Origin: Maribacter zhoushanensis
Lineage (GTDB): Bacteria; Bacteroidota; Bacteroidia; Flavobacteriales; Flavobacteriaceae
Assembly: GCF_029350975.1 (NCBI RefSeq)
Contig: NZ_JARKMR010000002.1
Span: forward strand, 124,001 to 188,000
DNA: 64,000 nt
Direction: 5' to 3'
The translations under genes were made by a program, and so were the position numbers. Of the stretch, positions 8,152-16,798 are shown one piece after another. The notes under the pieces are model-generated. The model searched no databases and had not been told where the DNA came from. It saw only the letters and a list, made by a program, of their open reading frames with translations. How positions within the stretch are numbered: position 1 is the stretch's first letter; every line of letters starts with the position of its first letter.

Positions 8152-9843
8152 TTAGTCCTGCAACTCTAATAAGGCGACATCAAAATCATTTTCTAAAATA
8201 ACTTTAGAATTTTTGACCGTAACTCCTGTGTTTGAGTAGCGGTCATACAATTTAGTGCCATCGCCAAAAATGCCTTTTACAGAAAGTGTCTTTTTTCCTT
8301 TTGGAAGATCCAAACCTATTACGACCTTGTCTACATATTCATCTTTAGCAAAATACCTGCTAAAAACGTAAGGAGCTTTTGAGACTCTTTTATGAATACC
8401 TGCGCCAATGGCTGGGTGGTCATTTCTAAAAGTTCCTAGTTTTTGCCAATGTGCCAGTGTTGCTTTTGTTTTTGGCAAACTATCTAATTCTTCCCAATTC
8501 ATAAAAGATCGTAATGTGGCGTCTCCTTCAGTACCTTCAATGACTAAACTACGAGCAGTTTCATCACCATAATAAATTTGAGAGGCTCCAGGGGTCAGCA
8601 GTAAAACGTTAGCCGCTCTTTTGGGGTTTGCTCTCTCTTGGTCAAAAGGTTGACCATCATCATGAGAGGTAAGGTAGTTTAATACGCTCTTATCTTTAAA
8701 CGTAGTATGTAATAGTTTACTGTATTTGGTGAAAATAGTTTCATAATCCTTTTCGGCATCTGTCTTTAATTCAAAATTTATAAGACTTTTAAATCCGTTA
8801 TCAAAGTAGTTGACTTTCTTGTCTCCAAGGTCAAATTCTTGTCCACCAGAAATGCCATAATTATAAACTTCGCCAACCATATAAAAAGGGTTATTGTCCA
8901 AAACTTTGTCTTTATTTTTCTTTTTCCAAAGTTCAAATGCCAAAGCAGCTTCTTTGTATAATTCTGCCCAGGAATTTTCATTGGCGTGCTTTACCGTATC
9001 TACTCTAAAACCATCCACACCATATTTGTTTACGTAGTCTGTAAGCCATTTAATAATATAAAAACGAGGTGCTCTAGGGTAACCAGTCCGATCAAAAAAT
9101 AATTCAAGTTCATCTAGCTCTTCGCTTAATCTACCTTCAGATTTCCATTTGGCAAGTAAGGCATCAGGTAAATTTACGGCAGCATCAGATTCGGTTCGTA
9201 TATCTGGTAAGTTTGCTACCAATGTGCAGGCTGTAGTATTTTCATAAGTAGTGAATTCACAAGTAGGAGAGGTGCGTACCCATTCATCTGGCCATACGGG
9301 ATCTTCTTTTGTTATGGGTCCGGTATGATTTAAGACAACGTCCAATAAAATCCTAATTCCGTTTTTATGGGCTGTTTTTATTAGTGTGTCAAGGTCTTTG
9401 TTAGTACCAAAATTTGGGTCAAGTGCTGTCCAGTCCTTAGCCCAATAACCATGATAGCCGTAGGTGTTACCCGTACCTTCATCTGTAGCGCCATGAATTT
9501 GCTCTACCACGGGCGTAAACCAAATAGCATTTACACCAAGGTCCGTAAAATAACCTTCATTAATTTTGTTCGTAATTCCTTGAATATCTCCGCCTAAAAA
9601 TCCTCTTAGTTTTCCGGTTTCTTCATCACGCTCAAAATTTAGGTCATTAGTTGTATTTCCGTTGTTAAAACGGTCGGTAAGAAGAAAATATACAGTAGCG
9701 GCCTCCCATTGAAAATTGGGGTTCTTTTTAGAAACTTCAATTGAGTCTTTAGCTACGGCAATAGTTTCTGATTTTTCCTTGCCCTTAGGTTGGCAAGAAA
9801 TCAACGCTATAAAAAATAGCCCTAGTAAAAATACGTTTTTCAT
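8152..9843 (-). CDS. GH13 alpha-amylase family lipoprotein
   Basis: A 563-residue secreted lipoprotein (lipobox Cys17 after LLGLFFIALIS) with a complete GH13 barrel. Region I 'LLDVVLNHTG' near 165-175, region II 'DGFRVDTVKH' with nucleophile Asp282, region III 'MVGEVYN' with acid/base Glu325, region IV 'LTSHDDG' with Asp395. A small C-terminal beta domain ends at 'VALLELQD'. The enzyme should cut alpha-1,4-glucans at the cell surface or in the periplasm. No susC/susD-like pair lies next to it, so it is an isolated amylase and not part of a canonical starch locus. Confidence 0.93.
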   Translation of the reverse strand: MKNVFLLGLFFIALISCQPKGKEKSETIAVAKDSIEVSKKNPNFQWEAATVYFLLTDRFNNGNTTNDLNFERDEETGKLRGFLGGDIQGITNKINEGYFTDLGVNAIWFTPVVEQIHGATDEGTGNTYGYHGYWAKDWTALDPNFGTNKDLDTLIKTAHKNGIRILLDVVLNHTGPITKEDPVWPDEWVRTSPTCEFTTYENTTACTLVANLPDIRTESDAAVNLPDALLAKWKSEGRLSEELDELELFFDRTGYPRAPRFYIIKWLTDYVNKYGVDGFRVDTVKHANENSWAELYKEAALAFELWKKKNKDKVLDNNPFYMVGEVYNYGISGGQEFDLGDKKVNYFDNGFKSLINFELKTDAEKDYETIFTKYSKLLHTTFKDKSVLNYLTSHDDGQPFDQERANPKRAANVLLLTPGASQIYYGDETARSLVIEGTEGDATLRSFMNWEELDSLPKTKATLAHWQKLGTFRNDHPAIGAGIHKRVSKAPYVFSRYFAKDEYVDKVVIGLDLPKGKKTLSVKGIFGDGTKLYDRYSNTGVTVKNSKVILENDFDVALLELQD

Positions 9844-9894
9844 TTCCCAGTTATTTGCAATAAAGCTATAACAAGGATTTCACTTTAAAAAATA

Positions 9895-10665
9895 TTATTT
9901 TTTTCTATTGAGAACTTTGTACTCCTCATAACAACTACTTATGGCGTCAAGTATCTGAAGATCATTGGCTGTAGTTATAAATGATTTAGAATAATTGCAG
10001 TTATTTAAAATGTCTTGAATATCTACTTTTTCTAATTGAAGGAACTCTGTAAGCGTTTCCCTGTCAAATTTTGAAGCAAGAAGATTGCGAATATCATCAT
10101 CTTCTCTCATTTGTCTAAGCTTGCGCATTTGTGCAGGTTTTTTGCCAAAGAGGTTTCGCAGTAAGTCTGCGGGGTTTAAAATGGCTCCCAAAACCTTTGT
10201 TACGGCACTTGGGTTTTTATTGCCGCCTTCATAGCTTACGCCTAAGCCAGAGATACTATATTGGTAAGCATTGTTAATAGGCAGGTTCTTAACGTCGATT
10301 TCAAGATACCCTGTAAGCTGATAAGGTCTAACAATAACTTCTTCAAGAGCATAAGCAAGTTCAGTCAATGCTATTTCGGTTTTTTCAAACTTGAACATGT
10401 CATTGGTTACCCTAATTTTTTGCGATTTAAATCCTAGAAAAGAAAAATATAAGGTGTCGTTTACTGCTGCGGTAATTGAAAACTCTCCTTTTTCATTGGT
10501 AATAGTTCCAAAAACTTGATTAAGATTTACTACGTGAACACTTTCTAGCGGTTCATTAGATTGTGCGTTTATAACAACGGCGTTCAAGCGTTGACCTTCC
10601 TCTGTTTCTTGAGAGAAACCTATAAAAGATAACAATATAAATGTGAGCGATAAAAAGTATTTCAT
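9895..10665 (-). CDS. Carboxypeptidase-like regulatory domain protein, exported
   Basis: A 256-residue protein with a signal peptide (about 1-18, ending FSQ) and a CarboxypepD_reg-like beta-sandwich (about 25-110: 'VINAQSNEPLESVHVVNL', 'GTITNEKGEFSI', 'FSFLGFKSQKI'). This is the domain found at the start of TonB receptors, but no plug or barrel follows; instead there is a helical C-terminal part of about 120 residues. Such stand-alone proteins are common in Flavobacteriia, role unknown. It is 51 bp upstream of the amylase on the same strand, so co-transcription is possible. Confidence 0.82.
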   Translation of the reverse strand: MKYFLSLTFILLSFIGFSQETEEGQRLNAVVINAQSNEPLESVHVVNLNQVFGTITNEKGEFSITAAVNDTLYFSFLGFKSQKIRVTNDMFKFEKTEIALTELAYALEEVIVRPYQLTGYLEIDVKNLPINNAYQYSISGLGVSYEGGNKNPSAVTKVLGAILNPADLLRNLFGKKPAQMRKLRQMREDDDIRNLLASKFDRETLTEFLQLEKVDIQDILNNCNYSKSFITTANDLQILDAISSCYEEYKVLNRKK

Positions 10666-10702
10666 TGTACTAACAGCGTAATTAGGTTACAAACAAAACA
10701 AA

Positions 10703-10726
10703 AAAAATACGCCGAAGCGTATTTTT
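10703..10726 (-). terminator. Terminator of the DEAD-box helicase gene
   Basis: A 10-bp stem (AAAAATACGC/GCGTATTTTT) with a CGAA tetraloop at 10713-10716, followed on the minus strand by a long T-run. Lies directly after the helicase stop codon. Confidence 0.9.
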
Positions 10727-10739
10727 AATATACAATTAA

Positions 10740-12563
10740 CTAAAAGAAATCTCCCTTTCTTTTGTTGCTACGTCTTTTTCCGGAGTTAGGACTGCTAGAT
10801 TCACTACGGTCGCGTCTTCTACCTTTAGACTCGCCACCGCCATCTCTTCTGCCTCTTCCGCCACGGTCATCATCTCTTCTGCCACCGCTTCTTTTACCTC
10901 TAAAGCCGCCGCCACCGCCGCCGCTTCTTCTTCGGTTACCGCCGCCGCCAGGGTTTTTAGAAACTTCAACGTTTACAAATCTACCGTCAACTTTAAAGTC
11001 GGTAAATTTATCTAGAATTTTTTGGGTTACTTCAGCCTCTGTATTAAAGAAAGAAAAACTCTCTTTTACATCAACTTTAAAAACATCTTCTTGACCCAAG
11101 CCAACAGTATCTCTAATGAAGTCTTTTAAGGACATCCAATCATAACCATCTCTTTCACCAACATTAACGAAGTAACGTACGGCGCCACTTGTTGGTATTT
11201 CAGCTCTATCTCTTCCTTCGCCACGATCTCTACCGTTATCAGAAGAATTTAAATCTTTAGATTTGTTGTAGTAGTTGAAGAATCTTGTAAACTCAACAGA
11301 AACTATTTTTTTGATCAATTCTTCACGATCAATACCTTCTAAAACATCATTGATAGCAGGTAGATAAGCATCAACATCTTCGTTAATCTTAGTATCCTTT
11401 ATTTTATTGGCTAGGTGATATAATTGAATCTCACAGATTTCCATTCCCGTAGGAATCTTTTTCACTAGAAATTTCTGATTGATTTTATTCTCAATAGCTC
11501 TAATCTTACGTTGTTCGCTACGAGTAACGATAACCATAGAAATACCAGATTTACCGGCTCTACCGGTTCTACCACTACGGTGCGTGTAAGTTTCGATCTC
11601 ATCTGGTAATTGGTAATTGATAACGTGTGTAATATCATCAACATCAATACCACGTGCAGCAACATCAGTAGCTACAAGCATTTGAATTTGCTTTTTACGG
11701 AAAGAGTTCATTACCAAATCTCTTTGGTTTTGACTTAAATCTCCGTGTAATGCACCTGCATTATAACCGTCTTCAATTAATTTTTCAGCAACTTTTTGAG
11801 TATCGCGTTTTGTTCTACAGAAAATTACCGAGAAGATATCAGGATTGGTATCTGCCAATCTTTTTAGAGCAGGGTAACGATCTCTACCACCAACAACATA
11901 GTATTCATGTTGTACGGTAGAAGCACCAGAATTTTTTGCTCCCACTGTAATTTCTTGTGGCGAGTGCATGAATTTCTTGGCAATAGTTGCAACTTCTCTA
12001 GGCATAGTTGCAGAGAACAACCATGTAGATTTATCATTAGGCGTACCAGAAAGAATTTCTTTAATATCTTCCATAAAGCCCATGTTCAGCATTTCATCTG
12101 CCTCATCAAGAACACAATAGTCAATTTTAGAAATATCAACAAGACGTCTGCTGATCATATCTTTCATTCTACCTGGGGTAGCTACAATAATTTGAGCACC
12201 TCTTTTAATTTGTCTTGCTTGTTCTGTAATACTTGCACCACCATAAATGGCAACTACATTGATATTACGTTCGTATTTTGAATACGCTTGCATTTCTTTC
12301 GTGATCTGTAAGCATAGCTCACGAGTAGGAGATAGTATTAAACCTTGTGTGGTTCTACTGTTACTATCAATTTTTTGAATTAATGGAAAACCAAATGCTG
12401 CGGTTTTTCCCGTACCTGTTTGCGCTAGGGCAACTAGATCGGTTTCACTTTCCAATAAAATTGGGATTGCTTTTTCTTGTACTTCTGATGGGGTTTCAAA
12501 ACCCATATCAGTAATAGCATCTAATAAGGACTTCTGTAGTCCCAGTGCTTCAAACTTTGTCAT
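10740..12563 (-). CDS. DEAD-box ATP-dependent RNA helicase, CsdA/DbpA-like with RGG tail
   Basis: A 607-residue cytoplasmic RNA helicase. Seen: Q motif near 1-30, motif I AQTGTGKT at 47-54, motif Ia 'PTRELCLQ', DEAD at 153-156, SAT at 184-186, 'HRSGRTGRAGKSG' (motif VI) in the second RecA lobe. A DbpA-type RNA-binding domain follows (about 470-545, 'SGAVRYFVNVGERDGYDW'), then a 60-residue Gly/Arg/Asp-rich tail. The family unwinds rRNA and mRNA in ribosome assembly and cold adaptation. A promoter 110 bp upstream gives a long leader, as known for cold-shock helicase mRNAs elsewhere. Confidence 0.95.
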   Translation of the reverse strand: MTKFEALGLQKSLLDAITDMGFETPSEVQEKAIPILLESETDLVALAQTGTGKTAAFGFPLIQKIDSNSRTTQGLILSPTRELCLQITKEMQAYSKYERNINVVAIYGGASITEQARQIKRGAQIIVATPGRMKDMISRRLVDISKIDYCVLDEADEMLNMGFMEDIKEILSGTPNDKSTWLFSATMPREVATIAKKFMHSPQEITVGAKNSGASTVQHEYYVVGGRDRYPALKRLADTNPDIFSVIFCRTKRDTQKVAEKLIEDGYNAGALHGDLSQNQRDLVMNSFRKKQIQMLVATDVAARGIDVDDITHVINYQLPDEIETYTHRSGRTGRAGKSGISMVIVTRSEQRKIRAIENKINQKFLVKKIPTGMEICEIQLYHLANKIKDTKINEDVDAYLPAINDVLEGIDREELIKKIVSVEFTRFFNYYNKSKDLNSSDNGRDRGEGRDRAEIPTSGAVRYFVNVGERDGYDWMSLKDFIRDTVGLGQEDVFKVDVKESFSFFNTEAEVTQKILDKFTDFKVDGRFVNVEVSKNPGGGGNRRRSGGGGGGFRGKRSGGRRDDDRGGRGRRDGGGESKGRRRDRSESSSPNSGKRRSNKRKGDFF

Positions 12564-12673
12564 AAATATGTTATACTAAATCGCAAATATGAATGTTGCA
12601 TAGAGCGATTATCGTATATAACCTATTTAGACTCAGGGCAACACATGCTATACCAGCGGCGTTAATTAAGCGG

Positions 12674-12681
12674 CAAAGGTA
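12674..12681 (-). promoter_or_regulatory. -7 promoter element of DEAD-box helicase, long leader
   Basis: TACCTTTG on the minus strand followed by CCGC, an exact TAnnTTTG match, 111 bp from the start codon. The implied leader is about 105 nt. The 161-bp gap contains nothing else I recognise apart from a short TTAATTAA palindrome near the predicted 5' end. Confidence 0.65.
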
Positions 12682-12724
12682 CTGCTAATAATTGAATCAG
12701 TATAATTTAATTGAAAAAGTAATC

Positions 12725-13369
12725 TTACGGTGCCAACGTATAACCATATATAGAAAGAAAAGTGCCTGTAATACCAAAGATGATCATTAACACTATAAGC
12801 CCTTTTTGTAGCACTGGACTGTCGTAAATAATAATACATACGGCTCCAAGAACAATACAGATTTGAAAAAATAGTAAAGCGTAGTCAAACCTTTTGGTGG
12901 CATAATCATAGGTTTGTGTCAATTTCTCCCATTGTTTAACTCCTGTGATCACACCCATTTTTCCTTCTATATCTTGTACCCAGTTTTCTTCACCTACTTC
13001 AGAAGAGCCTAGTAGAATTTCTGTTTTCTCAGATTCATATTTAGAAATCTTTTTTTCAACATTGGCCATTTTAAGTTCAATGGCCGCAATTTTGTCACCG
13101 GTGACTATACCGCTTTCAATTAAAGCCTTTAGATAATCAAGTTCACTTTCTTTAAGGCTTTCTTTAATACTTTTAGATTGGTACCAACTAGAGTAGCTCA
13201 CCACATTGTTGTGTGCAATCATCATTTCTTCTTCTAGCTCGCCGTTTACCATTTGCGATATTGCCATAAGAGCGGCAAATAATGCGATCAGTACACCACC
13301 AATAGCTTCTGCGCGTTCAGATGCAACTGATACTTCTACGGTTTCATTATTTTTTTTACCCTGTAACAT
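12725..13369 (-). CDS. DUF4337-like membrane protein
   Basis: A 214-residue protein: cytoplasmic N-terminus, a membrane segment near 22-42 ('AIGGVLIALFAALMAISQM'), a long charged helical/coiled-coil middle (about 50-150), and two membrane segments near the C-terminus (about 162-180 and 188-208). This matches DUF4337-type proteins, whose function is unknown. Its start overlaps the rdgB stop by 14 bp, so the two are translationally coupled, rdgB first. Confidence 0.75.
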   Translation of the reverse strand: MLQGKKNNETVEVSVASERAEAIGGVLIALFAALMAISQMVNGELEEEMMIAHNNVVSYSSWYQSKSIKESLKESELDYLKALIESGIVTGDKIAAIELKMANVEKKISKYESEKTEILLGSSEVGEENWVQDIEGKMGVITGVKQWEKLTQTYDYATKRFDYALLFFQICIVLGAVCIIIYDSPVLQKGLIVLMIIFGITGTFLSIYGYTLAP

Positions 13370-13943
13370 GAATATTGTTTAAATATGCAATCAATTTTTT
13401 AAAAGCCTGTGCTCTGTGGCTTATCTCGTTTTTAATGGATAAAGGTAATTCTGCAAATGTTTTCGAATATCCATTTGGTTGAAAAATAGGGTCGTAACCA
13501 AAACCGTTTTCACCTCTTTTCGTTTCTGTTATAATGCCCTCAATTTTTCCCTCAAATATATGTGTTTTACCTTTTAGGTTTAATGCAATTACGGTTTTGA
13601 AGTGGGCTGATCTATCTTTTTTACCATTAAGATTGGTCAGCAGCTTGTCCATGTTTGCATTAGAATCATTGTTGGGACCTGCATAACGTGCAGAGTACAC
13701 ACCAGGTTCTCCGTTTAGGGAGTTTACTAAAAGTCCCGTATCATCTGCAAAACAAGATAGGTCATAGTTGTTGGTTACAAAATCTGCTTTTAGTTTGGCG
13801 TTACCCTCAAGGGTTGTTGCTGTTTCAGGTATATCTTTAGTACAACCTATGGTTTCCAGATTTATGAGTTCTATTTGGGATGGGACCAAAGGTTGAACCT
13901 CTTTTAGTTTGTTAGGATTGTGGGTAGCAAAAACTAGCTTCAT
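13356..13943 (-). CDS. rdgB: Non-canonical purine NTP pyrophosphatase (RdgB/HAM1)
   Basis: A 195-residue Ham1-family enzyme that hydrolyses dITP, ITP and XTP to monophosphates, keeping damaged purines out of DNA and RNA. Seen: 'FATHNPNKLKEV' at 4-15 (NTP binding), 'ETATTLEGNAKLKA', 'CFADDTGLLVNSLNGEPGVYSARYAG' region with the catalytic Asp pair, 'GFGYDPIFQP' and C-terminal 'SHRAQAFKKL'. Full length. Overlaps the downstream DUF4337 gene by 14 bp and has a good -7 element 38 bp upstream. Confidence 0.96.
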   Translation of the reverse strand: MKLVFATHNPNKLKEVQPLVPSQIELINLETIGCTKDIPETATTLEGNAKLKADFVTNNYDLSCFADDTGLLVNSLNGEPGVYSARYAGPNNDSNANMDKLLTNLNGKKDRSAHFKTVIALNLKGKTHIFEGKIEGIITETKRGENGFGYDPIFQPNGYSKTFAELPLSIKNEISHRAQAFKKLIAYLNNIHVTG

Positions 13944-13981
13944 GGAAACAATTTGGAATCTGGTTTGTCAATTTACAGCAT

Positions 13982-13989
13982 CAAAAGTA
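13982..13989 (-). promoter_or_regulatory. -7 promoter element of rdgB
   Basis: TACTTTTG on the minus strand, exact TAnnTTTG match, 38 bp upstream of the rdgB ATG and inside the 59-bp gap to the divergent membrane methyltransferase-like gene. Confidence 0.6.
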
Positions 13990-14002
13990 GTAATTTTATA
14001 AA

Positions 14003-14455
14003 ATGGAGTTAAAAGTACCACCTGCTTTAGTGTTTTTATGTTTTGGATTGATGATGTATCTATTGGCAAAATTTTTACCAATTGGTTATTTTGATTTCTT
14101 TGGAAAGCTATTATTAACAAAGATTTTAATAGGTCTGGGGGTGGTGATTGCACTCTTTGCTTTATTTCAATTTAAAAAAGCAAGTACAACCATAGATCCT
14201 ACAAAACCAGATAAAGCTTCTAACTTGGTGGTTAACGGCATCTTTAAATATTCTAGAAACCCAATGTACTTAGCGCTTCTTCTTTTGTTGTTGGCTTTAG
14301 GTGTATTCTTGGGTAATGCTTTCAATACGTTGATCGCTGCTGGGTTTGTAAGCTATATGAATCGTTTTCAGATTATACCTGAAGAACGAATTCTCTTAGA
14401 TAAATTTGGGCGTTCCTTCAAAGATTATTGTATATTAACCAGACGCTGGTTTTAA
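14003..14455 (+). CDS. Isoprenylcysteine methyltransferase/PEMT-family membrane protein
   Basis: A 150-residue integral membrane protein with about four hydrophobic segments (8-25, 35-55, 90-110, 112-130). The SAM-binding signature of the ICMT/phospholipid methyltransferase family is visible: 'GIFKYSRNPMYLAL' (about 78-91) and, near the end, 'IIPEERILLDKFG..FKDYC..TRRW'. The methyl acceptor is unknown; bacterial members act on lipids or small molecules, not prenylated proteins. Transcribed alone, divergent from rdgB. Confidence 0.85.
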   Translation: MELKVPPALVFLCFGLMMYLLAKFLPIGYFDFFGKLLLTKILIGLGVVIALFALFQFKKASTTIDPTKPDKASNLVVNGIFKYSRNPMYLALLLLLLALGVFLGNAFNTLIAAGFVSYMNRFQIIPEERILLDKFGRSFKDYCILTRRWF

Positions 14456-14554
14456 TTCAGATTTTGTTTTTTTCACATTACCGACTGCGCTTATAATTAT
14501 AAATATTATCTAATTTGCTTATAATTTAATATATTAGCGTTTTAACTAATAATC

Positions 14555-15160
14555 ATGATAGCTATAATCACCGGAGATATTATTAATTCTGAAAACCACC
14601 CTAGTGCTCAATGGATGCATTTATTGAAGAATTATTTCAATCAATTTGGAGCATCACCAATGAATTGGGAGATTTATAGAGGTGATGAATTTCAGCTAAA
14701 GGTTACAGAAAAAAATGCTTTGTTCACGGCTATTCGTATAAAGGCAATGCTAAAAACAATTAAAGGCTTAGATGTTAGAATGGGTATTGGTATAGGCTTA
14801 GAGACCTATATTGGCACCGGTGTAACGGAATCTAACGGACCTGCATACCAAAGATCTGGGCGTAATTTTGAAACTCTTAAAGAAAGTAAAGTAAATCTTA
14901 GTATTGCAACCGGAGAAAAGGCACATGACCGTACATTAAATTTAATGTTGCGTTTAGCTTTAGATTTTATGGATGATTGGAGCGTTGTTTCTGCAGAAAT
15001 TGTAATACTGTCTCTAGACTATCCTCATTACTCACAAAAAGAAATTGCACAACAGTTAGGTATAAAACAGTCTGCTGTAAGTCAGCGTTTAAAAAGAGCA
15101 AGATTAGATTTGGTTTTAGATGTATTGTCATATTATAAAGAATTAATTACCGATAAATAA
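14555..15160 (+). CDS. SatD family protein with C-terminal HTH
   Basis: A 201-residue cytoplasmic protein. The N-terminal ~130 residues ('MIAIITGDIINSE', 'YRGDEFQLKV', 'GIGIGLETYIGTGV', 'GPAYQRSGR') match the SatD family; the GD.I.S pattern and 'RGDEFQ' resemble nucleotidyl-cyclase-like folds. Residues ~148-195 form a sigma-70 region 4-like HTH ('SQKEIAQQLGIKQSAVSQRLKRA'), so the protein probably binds DNA, perhaps in response to a small ligand. It is followed 2 bp later by DUF3307, a frequent partner in Bacteroidota. Function not established. Confidence 0.85.
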   Translation: MIAIITGDIINSENHPSAQWMHLLKNYFNQFGASPMNWEIYRGDEFQLKVTEKNALFTAIRIKAMLKTIKGLDVRMGIGIGLETYIGTGVTESNGPAYQRSGRNFETLKESKVNLSIATGEKAHDRTLNLMLRLALDFMDDWSVVSAEIVILSLDYPHYSQKEIAQQLGIKQSAVSQRLKRARLDLVLDVLSYYKELITDK

Positions 15161-15162
15161 AT

Positions 15163-15870
15163 ATGTTGATTTTCATAAAACTAATATTGGCCCATTTAAT
15201 AGGAGACTTTGTTTTACAACCTACAAGATGGGTACTTCACAAGCAAGCAAATAAGCTAAAATCTAAATTTCTATACATACATGTATTATTGCATTTTGCA
15301 TTATATATGCTTCTCTTATGGGATTTGTCACTTTATAAAATAGCATTAACGGTAACCGTGGCACATTTTGGTATTGATGCGCTAAAACTGTATGCAAATG
15401 ACTGGTTCAAGAGTAAAAGCGTTCCGTTTTTTATAGATCAAATATTGCACGTACTCGTAATATATTGCTGTGCTTTTTACACTGATTTATATGCTCATAC
15501 CTTATCACTTTTTGAAAATTTAGATTGGTATTTAATAACGGCAATTGTGTTTGTAACCTATCCGGCGGCAATTATAATGGGTATGATTTTAGAGGGAATG
15601 TCCAATCAAATTGAAACCGATCATAAATCGCTTCCAAATGCTGGTAAGTATATTGGTATAATAGAAAGATTATTTGTTTTGATTTTTATCGTGCTCGGTA
15701 GATGGGAAGTTATTGGTTTATTGATTGCGGCAAAATCTGTTTTTAGATTCAATGACCTTAAAGAACGCAATAATAGAAAGCTGACGGAGTATATTTTAAT
15801 AGGAACTTTAGTAAGCTTTGGTTTGGCAATCTTGGCAGGTCTTTTGTATACATCTCAAATAAAGGTATAA
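15163..15870 (+). CDS. DUF3307 membrane protein
   Basis: A 235-residue polytopic membrane protein. The N-terminal half ('LILAHLIGDFVLQPTRWVLHKQ', 'YIHVLLHF', 'VAHFGIDALKLY', 'FFIDQILHVLVI') is the DUF3307 module, with several His and Asp residues placed in membrane helices, suggesting a metal site. About six hydrophobic segments overall. It sits between SatD (2 bp gap) and an alpha/beta hydrolase (start overlaps its stop in TAATG), so the three form one operon. Function unknown; the SatD HTH may regulate it. Confidence 0.85.
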   Translation: MLIFIKLILAHLIGDFVLQPTRWVLHKQANKLKSKFLYIHVLLHFALYMLLLWDLSLYKIALTVTVAHFGIDALKLYANDWFKSKSVPFFIDQILHVLVIYCCAFYTDLYAHTLSLFENLDWYLITAIVFVTYPAAIIMGMILEGMSNQIETDHKSLPNAGKYIGIIERLFVLIFIVLGRWEVIGLLIAAKSVFRFNDLKERNNRKLTEYILIGTLVSFGLAILAGLLYTSQIKV

Positions 15871-16658
15871 TGGTTTCAAGGTATTTTTTCATCTGTTTGT
15901 TACTAGTATCTTTTTTGCAAAAAGCTAATTCTCAATCCAATAAATTTCAGTCGTTTGATGGTGTACAAATTGCCTATACCGATGAAGGTATGGGAGAGGT
16001 TGTTTTGTTGTTGCACGGATTTATAAATTCTAGAAAATCTTGGGATAAAACAGAATTAAAACAAGATTTACTTAAAGCCGGTTACCGAGTAATCATTCCT
16101 GACTTACGTGGTAACGGAGACTCTGACAAGCCGCAAAATGAAGAAGCATATCAAAACAATGCCGAGGTTAGAGATTTGGTGCTGTTGATGAATCATTTAA
16201 ATATTGACAGGTATAAAGCTATTGGTTATTCTAGGGGAAGTATTGTATTGGCAAAACTTTTGACCCAAGATTCTAGAATTAAAAAAGCTGTTTTAGGTGG
16301 AATGGGAATAGATTTTACGAATCCCAACTGGGATAGAAGAATTATGTTCTCTAAAGCATTTAATGGCGATGTCAATAATGAAACCAAAGGAGCTGTCGAT
16401 TACGCAAAATCTATAAATGCAGATTTACGCTCGTTGCATTTACAGCAAAAGTTTCAACCGGTAACCTCAATTGATGAATTAAATAAAATAGAGATTGACA
16501 TTATGGTGATTAGTGGAGATGAGGATAATGATAACGGTAATTCTAAAGAGTTAAGTACTGCGTTCAAAAATGGGAGTTTAAAAAGAGTGCCCGGTGATCA
16601 TAATGGTACCTATAAAACTAAAGAATTTTCATTATCGGTTTTTCAATATTTAGACTAA
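15870..16658 (+). CDS. Exported alpha/beta hydrolase
   Basis: A 262-residue alpha/beta-hydrolase with signal peptide (about 1-21, ending ANSQS). Oxyanion motif 'LLLHGF' at 46-51, 'DLRGNGDSDKP', nucleophile elbow G-Y-S-R-G with Ser121, probable acid Asp in 'VISGDEDNDNG', and catalytic His in 'VPGDHNGTY'. The triad is complete, so it should be an active esterase or lipase-like enzyme in the periplasm; the substrate is unknown. Start codon overlaps the DUF3307 stop by 1 bp, indicating coupling. Confidence 0.88.
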   Translation: MVSRYFFICLLLVSFLQKANSQSNKFQSFDGVQIAYTDEGMGEVVLLLHGFINSRKSWDKTELKQDLLKAGYRVIIPDLRGNGDSDKPQNEEAYQNNAEVRDLVLLMNHLNIDRYKAIGYSRGSIVLAKLLTQDSRIKKAVLGGMGIDFTNPNWDRRIMFSKAFNGDVNNETKGAVDYAKSINADLRSLHLQQKFQPVTSIDELNKIEIDIMVISGDEDNDNGNSKELSTAFKNGSLKRVPGDHNGTYKTKEFSLSVFQYLD

Positions 16659-16720
16659 AAGATTGTCATTTTGTCAATTTGCATCATAACATAACCTTTT
16701 TGTTTTATTTATAGGATATC

Positions 16721-16752
16721 ATTTATCAGGATAAATTAAATTTTTACTTTTG
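16721..16752 (+). promoter_or_regulatory. Promoter of serB-serA fusion with adjacent inverted repeat
   Basis: TACTTTTG at 16745-16752 is an exact -7 element 46 bp upstream of the ATG. Just before it lies the inverted repeat ATTTAT-CAGG-ATAAAT (16721-16736), placed where a regulator could cover the promoter spacer. Confidence 0.55.
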
Positions 16753-16798
16753 CTACTTATTTTAATAACAAAAATTCTTATCCACCCAAAAGAGAATA

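Noticed and set aside
8152-10665. A starch-utilisation locus around the GH13 gene
   Set aside because: No SusC/SusD pair, sugar transporter or SusR-like regulator is next to it; the neighbour only has a carboxypeptidase-like domain.
10736-10969. Minus-strand Ala/Glu-rich open frame inside the helicase gene
   Set aside because: Shifted-frame shadow of the GGX-repeat tail; no start signals and very low complexity.
10762-11094. Plus-strand open frame opposite the helicase C-terminus, Leu/Pro-rich
   Set aside because: It is the antisense of the Gly/Arg-rich tail; composition is a by-product of the RGG repeats and there is no promoter or homology.
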